Source: Erythrocercus mccallii (taxonomy: Eukaryota; Chordata; Aves; Passeriformes; Dicruridae). From it: a DNA stretch of 64,000 nucleotides. Shown in pieces: positions 24,798-37,480 of this stretch. Every line of letters starts with the position of its first letter. The first letter of the stretch is position 1. Under the pieces are notes generated by a model. It saw only the letters and a program-made list of their open reading frames with translations. It was not told the DNA's origin and did no database searches. A program made the translations under genes and the position numbers. The stretch is from NCBI GenBank assembly GCA_013397435.1, contig VZRG01001634.1, forward strand, positions 99,443-163,442. Reading direction: 5' to 3'.

Positions 24798-24836
24798 GAG
24801 CTGTTGGGTTCATTGGTCCTTAAAGTGTGCTTGAAT
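23363..24836 (-). CDS. CCSER2: CCSER2 exon 2: 39 nt of 5' UTR plus the first 478 codons
   Basis: The acceptor reads TTTCTTAG before 24836. The initiator ATG is at 24797 with G at +4. The donor is TCTG|GTAAAT at 23363 (phase 1). The encoded region is Ser/Asn-rich, low in hydrophobic residues and probably disordered. Visible blocks include SRLPKYG (residues 13-19), FVSSTEELN (128-136), repeated basic-serine motifs RSQSF and RSHSF (about 216-240), and a Ser-rich then acidic block (about 401-429). Reading past the donor adds only GKYLFYVCCLKF before a stop, so splicing is required. The start is chosen because it begins the family-typical MEEK sequence. SRLP resembles a loose SxIP-type EB1-binding motif, but that is only an inference. 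Confidence 0.96.
24673..24813 (-). promoter_or_regulatory. Overlapping out-of-frame upstream ORF (46 codons) at the CCSER2 start
   Basis: An ATG at 24813 lies 16 nt upstream of the main ATG, inside exon 2. It opens a different frame that runs through the main start and ends at a TAA at 24675-24673. Initiation here would bypass the main start, so it may lower translation. Both ATGs have C at -3; the main one has the better +4 base (G). The effect is inferred; the ORF itself is seen directly. Confidence 0.6.
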
Positions 24837-27800
24837 CTAAGAAAGGAAAATGAAACAAGATTAAACCTGAATCAACCACACATTTAACAGTTTTCTCTAC
24901 ATTTGCAGCTATATGCTTCCTAGATTTCTGTGCCTAATCCACCATGCTGATAAAAAGTAACCCAGACACATTTTGTAAACTCGAGTTCCAGCAGTTATAT
25001 GGCAGTAATATGTTCTTCAGATCACAGCTCCCTCCCCCAACTTTCATTCTCTACATAAACCATCTTCTTTTGTTTTCCTTTTGTAATCTATGAAATAAAC
25101 TTGAGAAGTAGGATATTTTTTGTTGTTCTTTTTTTCATTTACCCATTTTCAGCAACAAACTGAGCTTTTCAACTGTGTTACAATTGTTAAGTTATATGCT
25201 TTGGATTTAGTGTTTTTAAAAAAGCCACAAATATGACATAGCAAAAACCTGTGGTCAGCAACATAAACTGGCAAAAACTACAATGTAAAATCTAACTAAA
25301 AGCTAGTATTTTGAGATTGTTTTCAGTTTCTCCAATGCCTAAAATATAGGAAATAATGACTCATCATGCATCTCACCACAACATTTTTTGTTCCCAGACC
25401 TTATGGATATCCCCAAATCAAGATTCACGTTCCTAGTCATTGCTTCCTCTTTGTATGGAGACTGTAGTCTATTTTGGAAATCATCTTATTCACCTACAAG
25501 ACCTGAAGTACTGTGCAACGGTTGCATTATGTCAGCATTAGTAAGCAAAATCAAAAGTTCTACTTATTCAAAGTACAGAAAATATCTTGTGTAACCACAG
25601 CAAGCATTACCCTAAAGTGAGTCACTCCCCAAGCTGCAAGACCTCACTAAGAAACACTTAATTTCTTAGTGATACAATCGAAGATAAAATCAGAGATAAA
25701 ATCGAATTGGCATTAAATTCATGCAAACTGAAATACTCTTAGGATTTGTCAGTGAATAGGATGCCCCTGAGCAGTACTTTTGGAAGCTGATCTACACTAC
25801 AAAGACAGAAAGAGAAAGGTTCTGCAGACAGGGCATTTAGAGGCTCCTAACTTGTGAAAAAAAACATCAGAATCCACATTCTGCAACTGGTGTGTGCCAT
25901 TCCATTTTGAAATACACAAATCTTTTCAAAGACTCGGTGGATTTTTGCACACCAGAGACACTGCCCTCACCCAGGTGTGCAAAGAAGGACACAAGTATTT
26001 CCCCCTGGTCAGCAGAACACTTCATTCACCCTGTATGATACCTGCCTGCATGTGGATTGAAGTGTCCAAAGTCAGACTTCTTGCCTACAGGGAACCTGCA
26101 CACCTTGCACAGGAAAATACCACAAGCCTTTAATAGCAACATCAAAGATCATCTCTTTATGTCAAATACCTACAATAAAGTAGATCTTTTTTTTAATAAT
26201 TCCATGAATAAAAAATGGTCTTTAACATGCTGATGAATTCATTCCCAGCAAGCATCATACTGCAGATCCCTCAGAAGATAACCTAACTCTAAAGAAAAGG
26301 CAAGTCTTCTGAAATCTTCCAAATTGAAAAAGTTAAATTAGAAAGCTGCTAATTTAACTTGCATGCTTTATGGATAATTCCCTTTTCACATCTGCCTACC
26401 ATCTCTTAGGTGACTGCAAAATTTAAATGAGGCCATTTAATTAGATTACTTTAATCCTTCACCAAGCGCTGCAAATTAAACTTGAAAAGGAGACCTTTCA
26501 GTTCTCTAGGAAGGGCTCCTTCTCATTTATCCTTGATTAGGCAAAGACAACACATTATCTTCAAGAAAACCATACTGATAGCCTAGAACACTTCAGATAA
26601 TTAAATTAAAAGACAAACAATACTTCTCTGTATTTTATTAGCTACGTAACTGTAATTACTGTGCCACCTTCTCAAGTCCAGGTTTCATTTGCTTCATTGA
26701 AACACCATATCATCAAAAATCCCAGCTTAACAGCATCATGTCTGGCAAATGTTTCCCAGAAAATGGGGAATTTTCATATTAAGTTCTCTAAAACGTCCTT
26801 ATTCTTTACATACATTTACTAGGAAAGATTACACTAGCCTAACAAGGAAACTCCCTTATCGAGCAGCAATGTACCTACCAGAATATAATTTCTGCATCCC
26901 AGCAGATTCAAGTTCAATGCAATTTAAATTGAAGCCTGCTGTACTATAAAGAAATTCAAAGTATTTTTAGACCAAAGCAATTTATGGATTTTTTAAAAAC
27001 TGACATTTGGGCAAACAAGTTTTATATTCTTTGCCTTGGGAAATACATTATCTAGTGCACACAAGCCTAATCGGGAATTATGCTCATTATAAAGAGCCTA
27101 GCCTTACATAATGATCCAGGGAAAAGGAGTTAAAATCCACAGACCCTCTCTGAAGTATAATCTGAATTAACTGAAAAGCTGCTACATCCTTATCTCCAAG
27201 GATATTCAAGATCCTGGTGATAAGCAAAAGGATATTCATTCTCACCCTCCTTGGTACTTCCTGTATAGGATTATTTACACCTCAATAAAATCCTGCACTG
27301 TTAGTTTCAACTGGCAAGCACAACATTCACTCTAATTTCATTCACAGTTTGTTTCAGCATCACCAGGAAGGCAGTTTCCTATACATTAGCTTCTCAGCAA
27401 AGTTCAGCTTTGAATCTGAGACTCCGCCCCACAGAAGAAGACAACTGCACACATTTGAAAGCTTAAGCACCTTCAAAAAATACTGCAAGCCCTATAATCC
27501 CTGCCACCAGGAAGATAACAGCATTTTCCAGTTCCAGATTACTGAATGTGACCGAATTCCCCCTCTATTGTCACAGCAGTGTGGAATACTGGAATACCCA
27601 GCTGACAGATGAAACACAGGCCAGAGCAATTCCCCTCTACGGATCTACTGCCATGCCAGCAGCTTTAGATCTGTGTTTCATTCACAGAAATTTAAGTGCA
27701 CATGTACTTCAACTCTGTCCTGTGCACTGCTCATAAAAACACCTCCTACACCTCTGGGTTATTAAAAATGCATTAGATCAGTTACGTGAAAATATCTTAT

Positions 27801-30800
27801 TTCCACCAATGTTGGGAAGTATTGAATGTCATCAGGGAAAAATCTGGGAGATCCCTACAACAGAAGCAGCAAAAGGCTTCCTCAGCACTTGCTTATGGGC
27901 AGCATGACTGCAAGTCAATTTTCAGCTTTAAGAAGACCATGGGAGCTTAATAGAATGGAAGAAACTGGCAAGAGATCCAGCTGGCAAACACCTGCTCTGG
28001 GCATGACAAGCCCTGGAGAGCTCAAGATCATGAATCCTGAGGAAATTGTGCATGCTGTATGAATTAAAATACATCAGAATGCAACTAGAAATTCTGATGG
28101 CTTCAAGATTAAAGTATCTTTGAGTATTTACAACTTTTTGTGTTGCTTACTCTGCTCATAGTGGTTTCAATTCAGTCAAAAGTGCCACCTTCACTCCAAG
28201 AGCCGGTAAGATTTATCAGCTCTGCAGTAAAATCCTCCAAGCCTGCCTTCCTTCTCCTGTCTTCCATTTCTCCAAAACACCTGTTCTTGAATCAATTCCC
28301 AATGCTTATGAAGGCATCCATGAATTTTAGCCACTCTCCCTCTCCTATGTCCAAACTGTAATGATTAACACCAGCTTCCCCGACACCCTGCCTTCTGAAG
28401 GTACCATAGTCAGGAAATACTGCAAGAAATTCCAAGACAGTGAGGGCTTATTGTTCTATTGCTCTGAAATCACCTTGCTTTTCTGTGCCCCATGTTGTGA
28501 GATTTTTTTTTCAGATCTCAAGACAGCTTAGAGACACATCCTTTTCTGTTTTTCCTCCCTCACACTAATGAGGTTCTACCCACTTCGAAGGGCTGATCTA
28601 TCAAATACCAAAAAATCAGTTATCCAAGCTCTCTTGTGCTCAATTTACTGTCAAAATATACTAGCAAAGAACATGAGCAGACCATGATAGTGAATAAATG
28701 GAGAAGGAAGCAAGAAATACATCATAAAGAGATCCGGAGTTTCAGTACTTCCAACGTTGAGCAATATCTTTAGTCAATACAGCAGAAAATGTGACATCCC
28801 TTGCCATATCTAAAAGGATTCTTGCTATTCATCAGAATTCTTAATGTTTGATAAGGAAGAGGACATAAGCACTCACTGGAGAAAAAGAAATAGGGAATTG
28901 CAGCTCTATTTTGCAGAAGAAAGCTACCACAATAACTCCCTTTGCATCCCTCAGGGCCACACTCTCAATTCACTCTGCCATTAATGCTGTTTACACCGAG
29001 CATCATGCACCTCAAGGAAGCAAAAAAGGGCTAAGTGTTATTTGCCCAGACAAGAATACTTGGTGACTGTTGCCCACTTGTGCTTTTCCTACTAGTAATA
29101 CAGAAACTATGCATTTTAAACTCCAAATTTTTACATCAAACCTAACCAAAACATTGAAACAAAACAAGGTATGAGCTATCATAAGCCTCTTTAGATTTTA
29201 TTGAAAAAATGTCATGCAAATTTTAACTACAAGAAAAACTTTTGCTAAAAACCTGTTTCTCAAAGAAGTAAAGTTGCACTGATCTTTGGCATTCTTACAC
29301 AACTGACAAGGTGGAAGGCAGTCAAGGTCCATATTTAGCCAGCTGCAGCAAGGAGCAGCTTCAGCACAAAGAAAAGAAAATGGAAAAGGATAACTGAGGG
29401 TACAGATAAATTGCTCCCAGTAAAAGAGAGTATCAGGGTCTGTGAACAAGAAGAAAGACTTGACAGTGCAATTTCAAGTTCCTCTTAAGTGTTAATGCAG
29501 GTTATTACGTTTGTTCATAAATGAGACGTGAAGTACAATGATAGTTACTCTTTCCTGCATTAGTGCTGACAGCCTAACTGCTGTCAGGGACATAGGTTAG
29601 CCAGAAATTGGAATAAAGCATTGGAGATGCATGACTCCTCTCTGAACCTGCTATTCATCTGATGCATCCTCTTGGAGGAAGTCATCAGTTCCTTTCTTCA
29701 GCAGATCTTGCTAAACCTGGATGAGCAATGTCAAGCCTGTACCTGCAGATACAAACACCAGGCAGCCCTTGCATAAGCAACTCCAAAACACAAGACGCCT
29801 TCACTGGCACCCAAAGAACGCAAGGCCCAGAGGATAAAAGCACAGCACTAGGTGTACTGACCCCAAGAACACTGCAAGAGGTGGGAGGGATATATTGCCA
29901 TATATCGGAAACAATTAACATAATCATGACCAATACATCTGGCTGCAGTGCAGAAACACCTCTGCTAGAAGTTTAATTACGTGGATTACTTCACTCGTTG
30001 TATTATGCAAGGAATCTCCTCCTGTGAACTGAACCAATCCAAGAGATTCAACCTCAGTGAGCAAGTCAAGCTTCTTCGCTAGGGTTGCTTAATAGCTCTT
30101 AAATAGCAAAAGATGCAGATGTTTCCAATATCTTTGTTAGAGAAACAAAGTCTTTACTTGTTTCTCTCTTTGATGATACTTTAAATTGTTACCAAATTTG
30201 CAGGGATAACAAACAGAAAGGGGAAAGTAAGGGGAAGTAAGAAAAGACAGACACTGCCTGCCTTACAGATCCAATGCCCTGCAACCTAAAGACAAAGTCA
30301 TACAGCTACAAAGGAGCCAAAACCTGTTAATCATTCACCAGCACCACCTCCCAAGCCCTTCCAAAAACAACCCCAAACAAACATACTGTGACTATAAAGC
30401 ACATTTATATCTAGGTTCCTATGCTGTCTCAATTCTTCCTTGCACTTAGCAAGATTTCTGTCCTGAAGATAAGCCATAATTGTGTATTATGCTTGTGTGC
30501 AAGTACACAGATTTGGGAAAGATTCTCCTCTTTTCCATCAGAGTCTTTTTTGCAAGGTTTCTCAAACAGGTAAATTTTTGGCATTCTTACATGATGAGTA
30601 AGGCAGCAGGTAATCAGCAGGTAACCTGCCTTTCAGAGGAGTTTTAAAGGTGTCATCACTGTTTACTTCATAAAGGCAATTTACATTTTATGCTGTGGCT
30701 AAGATTGATTGAAAAATCCCAATCAGCTGCAGTCTAGAATTAGAGCTTTGTACCAGTGAAATGTCAGATCTTGATCTCTCCTTAAAACATTTTGTGATTA

Positions 30801-33800
30801 TGTCAGCATCAAAGCAACTGACAGCAGAAACAGGCCCCTGCTTCTGCTGATGGTATTAGTCCTTCAGCAACAGCATTTCACATGGGTAATTTAATCTGTC
30901 TTGTAAGAACAAATCCAGAAAGATTGCATCTGCCTCAAAAGCAATGTCCTGCTTTTGACAGGACAAAACTGCAAACTAGTAGGAATTACCTGCTCTTCTC
31001 TAGCAAGTATTTCACTTAAAACCAGAGGACTAACCCTTTTTTCCTCAGCAATATCCACTGTCACCAAGTGATTCAAACACACTATTCCCATCTCTAACTC
31101 TTCTAGGAAAGATTTACTTCACCATTGACTCAGTAACAAACTCAAAGCATTGGTTACCAGTTACTGTTTTCTACTTCTTACACAGTAATACATGTTAGCT
31201 GGAGCAGGACTTTCTTGCTGATAAGAATAGGCAGGCTGAAAGCCAAGTGAAACTTAGTATACAGCTAATTATAACTGGAAATATCCCTTTTTAGACGACC
31301 ACGTTGTCCATCCTACTCCTCTGGTTTGTTTATTCAATTAAAACATGTTCTCCATGTAAAAACACTGAGCTGTCTTGAGCTAGAAGCCTCTCACACTGGT
31401 ACTAACATATTTTTCAATATATATTTTGTAATGATTAAATAATGACTAATAACCGAAACAATACCTCCTGTCTGAACTGCTGCTGAACAGTTTAGCTGTG
31501 TGGCTATCTTAAGATTAAGAATTTCCATGGGTTTAAATCTTCAGTGAGGCTGTGCTTTTAACCAATATGTAAGTTGCTTTTTGTCCCCCCTCCAGCCACA
31601 TAGACTCATTCTTTCTCCTGCTGCCCAAGTAAGAATTCTAGTTATAGGTTAAGCTGAATGGCAAGCAGAGATAATTGGACGAGATTGCATGTAATTCAGC
31701 TGGTACTGGGATATCTTCAATAAGCCTGAAGAGGTTCACACGTGATAACTGAGCAAGATTAGACATGATGAAGCAGAAAGAAGATTAAAAAAATAGTTCT
31801 GAGATTTTGTTTTCTACATATTGTCAATGCTATTTCAGCAGAGTTCAGTTTTTCACAGAAGATCATGATCATGAAACAAGAACATGTCGGCACATTGCTA
31901 CATATCTAAAAAAAAAATCATACTGTTAAGTCAGCCACTGCTGGATTAAACAAAAAAATACTAGAAAAAGGACTGACAAAGAAAACCCTTAACATTGCTA
32001 TCATGAAAGATAGTGAATCCTGGATAAGCTGGAAATAGTATATAAATTGTGGTATTTCACTGTGTGTGGATCATGGCACTTCAACGCACAGTTCAATTCT
32101 CCATATAGTTCTGCCAGTCAATTTTATTTTAGAGGTGACAAATACAAAAATCCCATTAACTCCTGTGGTTGCCCTTAAAATAAAAATGCACCAGGGAAGG
32201 GATGATTAGGGCAAAACAAAGATTGTGACTTCCTCAACTGTTCTCAATCCATAGAATTTCTTAAATTTGATGTGGTTTGTTCAGGAACCCACCATAGATC
32301 CCACGTCCACTATTTTGTGTAACCTGTCCTTGAGCCCCCAAACTTTTTCATCCCTAACTGCCTTAAGCAAGGAGTTCCAGATAACCAAATAACAATTCTT
32401 TCAAGGTTATTTCATTGTCTTGCACAGATTCCTAAGGAAAACTTAAAAAACCACTTCTAAACTCCCTACATTGCCAGAAGAGGCTACTGATACCGGCTCT
32501 CCTTGCTACCAAACACACCAGTTTGTTTCACATCTATGTGCTTTCATGAAGATACCATATTATTTGAAGTTTGACTTCTCTTTAACATCCACCCTTGATC
32601 AAAAATACTGCAGCCACACACTGGTGTCTAACAGCTTACAGCTGAAACTTGCTTTTTTGTAAACCACATCTTCAAAGTACCACTTTCTTGCTATTGAGTT
32701 TCATTTCATTAGTGCTGGATTCAATACAGCTTCTGTCTACAATTCCACTGACATAAATCAGTTCCCAGTTTCAAAACCAGACTCCCTGAAAATGTCTGAG
32801 TACCAAACAACCTTGCAAGTTTGCCACAGCATAACAAATACCAAGATGTTTTTGACAACAGTATTTTAATGTGTCTTGTGTTTTCCTATCAGCTTTCTGA
32901 TACACCAGCAGCTATACTGGAATGTACTTCTCAAGGTCAGTTTCCTACAATGTGGAAGACAGAGATATTTGTTTTGTCCTCAGAGGTTTGCAACTGAAGG
33001 AAAAAAAAAAGGATTCTCCAAGAAACTGAGATGTAACTTCAGTTACAAGTGACAGTTTGTCACAGGATCAGTTTCAGAGTTAGTCATCTATGTTGTATTT
33101 TATTCAAATTTACAGGAAGCTGATAGATATTGTTTGTTTCGCTTCATCAGGATCTCAATGCAGTTGTAGCAAAGCTATACTTATCCAAATGACAATTTCA
33201 GAAAGCTTTCATAATTAAAAGATTTACCCAGAAAAGATTTTATTTTCTGTTTTTAACTCTGTTTACTGATGGACAAGGCTATGCAAGTTGACAGATTGTG
33301 CTCCTCCCCTCAAGTCTCCTGCTACCGACAGCAGCAGCCTGGGCCTTGCCAAGTTTCTACCTATACAACTTTGCCTCACTGAGATGAAGGCTACTCAAAA
33401 GCCACAGCATCTCTCAACTCATCAAAAATACATATTAATCTGGCTATGCCATAATTTTAACATATAAGATCAGAAAAAAATAGCATTTAAGTATAGCCAA
33501 TCTTTAAACAACTTACAAAAAGAGTGTGAATCGAATTATCATCCAAATCCACGTTGCAGTGATAAACTCTGCATCCATCTAGAAGAGATTTTTGAATCTC
33601 CAGCTTAAAGTAGACATATTATTGAGTCAAGAGAAGCTGGGACATTCAGTTCTCCCTGGATGCTTCCCTTGTTCTGTGTGTGTCACAAGCCATCTGGGCT
33701 GATTTGCCTAAAAGCATAGAATTTCCTAGGCTTCAGGGAATAATTGCAGAAATTATTTGCAATTGAAGGGTTATTCCTGATGCATAAGTTGTTCAGCCAC

Positions 33801-35970
33801 CTCATCAAAGTAAATCCTTATCACCCATTTCCTCTGGCTAAGAAGCCAGGCCTCCTTGCAGCAAGGACATTGCCAGCACTTCTTCAATAAAGGCCATTAA
33901 AATGCACTCTGCAGAGCAGGACCTCAACTCAGCACAGACTAAGGGCTCCTGAAAAACCCAGCAATCTGCAGTGAAACAGGCGTTTTAGCAAGAACTTGCG
34001 ACACCAGCTCCCCATGTGACCAGGGATAAGCAAAAACTCCCACTCTGAGAAGACTTTCTTCAATTCCTATAGGATATTGTCAGCAGAACTGCTGCAGCTG
34101 AATCCTCCTTTTAGAACAGAGAATGACTACTGAGCAAAGTCCGCATCTCTGCAAATCCAGCTACTTTTGATTATGGAGGAAACAACCTTCTCAGAATATC
34201 TCCTAAAATGCACCTACTTGATTGCAGTTTAAGAGGAGCTGGGGTGTGTTTCCAAGAGCTATGAAGAAATGCAAAGACCTTTCCTGACTAGCCAAACTTC
34301 AACTTTGGGATAACTGTTTAATGCTGTTGGGATTTTACTGTAACATACATGTGTGCAGGTATCCAGAGATTTACATAAGCTGTTTTTATTGCTCCAACTG
34401 AAACACAATACAGGATTTTCAACCTAATTATCAAAAGCACCATTAGAATTTTGATCTCCTTAGCATCCCTGTTGGCATGGGACTTAACCCTGCCTGAAAG
34501 CTTCTAATTAAAAGATAGTGCTGCTGTTTACAGTGAATAGTGGCTAAAAGAGAACACCACAACCACTGTTGATATATTCTATCATATGACTTTCTGTAAT
34601 CTTATATTCCTTCATCTCTTCTCCACTTCGAGAGATCCACACCTTCTAAAGATTCCAGGCAAGCAATGTTCATCTCAAGATTGATGGCATGATGGCTTTT
34701 TATCTAAAGAGCCTGTGCCAACATTTCCTACTAACTGGTTTATTCCAAATAACCAATCCCTCTTAAAGGATGATCAGGTCCAAAAGTAATGGATTTTACT
34801 CCAATGAGCTTTTACACGAACAGTTCCATTAAATAGGATTACTCATGAGTATAACAATACATTAAATGAGATCATTGTGTTAATTGAGACTATTTCTATG
34901 GTTTCAACAGCTTTACAGTTAAAAGACAACATTGGGCAGTTTTTGGAACCCAAACATTGATATTTTTATAATGAAAAATACTATCCATGAGCAGAAATTA
35001 AACCTCAACTTCAAAACCAGCTTTTCTACTCTAAGTCGTATATTGACACAGATCATTGGTTGACATTTAGGTAGCTGGTTGTTGCTCGTGTCCTCTTTGT
35101 TAGGCCATCACCTCTTCAGCTTGGAGGCATGTAATTCAAAATGGGCCCATAGAATTTAGAGGTATGTGATCATTGCATACATGAGAAAAAAATCTTGCCA
35201 ATTTCATTCATTATCAGCAAACAATCAAAATATTTACTACCTCAGGCTAACCCAAGAGTTTTGTACCTTTTTCTGGAAGAGAGAAATTGAGTAAAGTCTC
35301 AGTAAATATGTGAAGTGGCTCTCAATTATAAAAATGTAACAAAATGAGAACTTAGATTCAACTTCATTTCACTTTTAGCACCTTCCTAACAAAAAGTTCT
35401 ATTCTGCACCAAATCAAGGCTCAAAGCCCACAGGCACCAAGAACAAACCTGCTAAAGACATGAAGTTCTAACCCCGCAAGATGCACCAATTCCCCTGAAA
35501 AGTGCTCTACATCTTTACACAACATACCAGATGGAGTACCAGATCGACAATCCTTACCTTAATTTGATGTCTGGCCTGGACACTAACGCTCTGCTACAGC
35601 ATAAAGTTCCCATGCAGTTTTGCTTTCTTAAACAGAAGATAAACAGCTCGACCTCCTCCAGCTCAAAGTTAAAGGCTGAGGTTGCCTACGTTTCATTGTG
35701 TGCCAAAGTACATTTGACAGAACGCGAAGGGAACGGCAGGCTCTGGGTGACGAAAGCAAAGGCTCAGTGTCATTAAAGTGAAATCACCACAACGTACAGC
35801 ACATCCCCTCCGTATAAATCTCAACAGATCGCTGTAAAGTACAAATGCCACTGTTATCATTCTTTTCCACCGTTGCTATTTTTTTTTTTTAACTGATGTC
35901 TTTGAACACACACTGGTGCTCTTGCTTCTTCCCCTTTTCGAGGATGAAAACCCTCGAGATACGAAACCTC
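24837..35970 (-). other. Presumed CCSER2 intron 1
   Basis: About 11 kb lies between the exon 2 acceptor and the CpG-rich block. It is AT-rich with scattered ORFs under 90 codons that show no convincing coding character. No clear transposon or RNA gene was seen. The upper border depends on where exon 1 ends and is uncertain. Confidence 0.6.
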
Positions 35971-36172
35971 ACGCTACAAGACCGGGGCTCGCAGCAGCTG
36001 CTCCCAAGGCACCCGCAGGTGCGTCTGCCCGAACACCGAACGCCAGGACGCACCAACACCGCAGAGCCGGCGCCGGGCCCGCCGTGCCCGCCTGCCCCCG
36101 AGCCCCGGCACCGCGGGCGGCTGGCCCGTGACATTCAGCCGGCCCGGAGCCGAGCGCTGCGCCCGCCGGGGA

Positions 36173-36592
36173 NNNNNNNNNNNNNNNNNNNNNNNNNNNN
36201 NNNNNNNNNNNNNNNNNNNNNNNNNNNNNNNNNNNNNNNNNNNNNNNNNNNNNNNNNNNNNNNNNNNNNNNNNNNNNNNNNNNNNNNNNNNNNNNNNNNN
36301 NNNNNNNNNNNNNNNNNNNNNNNNNNNNNNNNNNNNNNNNNNNNNNNNNNNNNNNNNNNNNNNNNNNNNNNNNNNNNNNNNNNNNNNNNNNNNNNNNNNN
36401 NNNNNNNNNNNNNNNNNNNNNNNNNNNNNNNNNNNNNNNNNNNNNNNNNNNNNNNNNNNNNNNNNNNNNNNNNNNNNNNNNNNNNNNNNNNNNNNNNNNN
36501 NNNNNNNNNNNNNNNNNNNNNNNNNNNNNNNNNNNNNNNNNNNNNNNNNNNNNNNNNNNNNNNNNNNNNNNNNNNNNNNNNNNNNNNNNNNN
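36173..36592. other. Assembly gap (420 N)
   Basis: This is a run of N inside the CpG island. GC-rich avian promoters are often missing from assemblies, and exon 1 of CCSER2 may lie here. ORFs read across it are artefacts. Confidence 1.
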
Positions 36593-36624
36593 CGGCGGCG
36601 CGGCCGCCACACAGCGCCGCATCT

Positions 36625-36656
36625 CCCTCATCGCCCCCATCGCCCCCATCGCCCCC
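36625..36656 (-). promoter_or_regulatory. Potential G-quadruplex in the promoter island
   Basis: The minus strand carries four G runs (5, 5, 5 and 3 G) separated by loops of 4, 4 and 6 nt, built from a repeated GGGGGCGAT unit. This fits the usual G3+N1-7 quadruplex pattern and lies just upstream of the gap in the CCSER2 direction. Its function is not shown. Confidence 0.6.
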
Positions 36657-36889
36657 TCCGCCGTGCCCCGGGAGCCACCGGGCGCCTGGCCCAGCGCGGC
36701 CGCCGAGCTCGGCCGTGTGGCGCTGCCACAGAGCTGGCAAGGCCCGCGGGCCGCCGCTGCCAGCCTGCCCAGCAATCGTCGGGCTCGCTGGCTGAACCAA
36801 GGGCAAATGGGAGTTGTTGAAAGCATTGCAGGAATGGGCCTGCGGGTGTCCCGGCCCTGCGGCATGGAAGGCTGGGGGCATAGCGTCGG

Positions 36890-37480
36890 TAGGGGTGGAA
36901 GAGACCTTTAAGATCCCGCAGCGCAGCCATCAGCCCGACGCTGCCACTGAAAGCCCTGAGCCGTCACCCAGGGCAGCCAGATCCCCATGACGAGCACCTC
37001 AGGGACCGTGGCCACACCAGCTCTCTGTGCAACCTACTCCAGTGCCCAGCCACCCAAACAGTGGAAAAATTGTCTTCTAGTATCTAATCTGCGTCTCTCC
37101 TGTTTAAGGCCATTTCCTCCTGTCCTCTCTCAGCACAGGGCAGAGGAGACCGGCCCCACCTCAGTACAACCTGCTTTCAGCGAGTTGCTGAGAGCAATCA
37201 TGTCCCCCACCCAAGCCTCCTCAAGACTAAACAACCCCAGCTCCCTCAGCTGTTCCTTACAAGACATACTTTTCAAACCTTTCACAAGCGTTGTTGCCCC
37301 TCCCTGGACACACTCCAGCCCCTCAATGTCCTTTGCAAAGTGGGGGCCCAGAACTGAAGACAGCACTGGAGGGGCGTCCGCGGCAGTGCCCAGCACAGGG
37401 ATTGATTGGGATGAGCCCTGCCCTGCTCCTGCTGCCCACACCACAACAGAGCGCGCTCCCAGGAGAAAGGGGGTGACCCA
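36890..37480 (-). mobile_element. CR1 LINE fragment, 3' part, degraded
   Basis: On the plus strand the characteristic antisense CR1 3' region appears in order: GGAAGAGACCTTTAAGATC, CAACCTACTCCAGTGCC, TAGTATCTAATCTGCGTCT, AACAACCCCAGCTCCCTCAG, CCTCCCTGGACACACTCCA and GGGGGCCCAGAACTGAAGAC. It is therefore a minus-oriented, 5'-truncated CR1 copy. ORFs across it are remnants. Borders are approximate. Confidence 0.85.

Larger units (their letters stand above)
35940..36900 (-). promoter_or_regulatory. CpG island, presumed CCSER2 promoter and non-coding exon 1 (gapped)
   Basis: Sequence on both sides of the gap is very GC-rich and full of CpG, in sharp contrast to its AT-rich flanks. It lies upstream of the minus-strand exon 2, where a non-coding first exon is expected. 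A possible minus-strand donor, TAGC|GTGAGG, sits at about 35973/35972, but it is weak. The real exon may be hidden in the gap. Confidence 0.7.

Noticed and set aside
35896..36930. Several ORFs of 200-300 codons across the CpG island
   Set aside because: They run through the N gap, so most of their length is undetermined; GC-rich DNA has few stop codons, and no family signature is visible.
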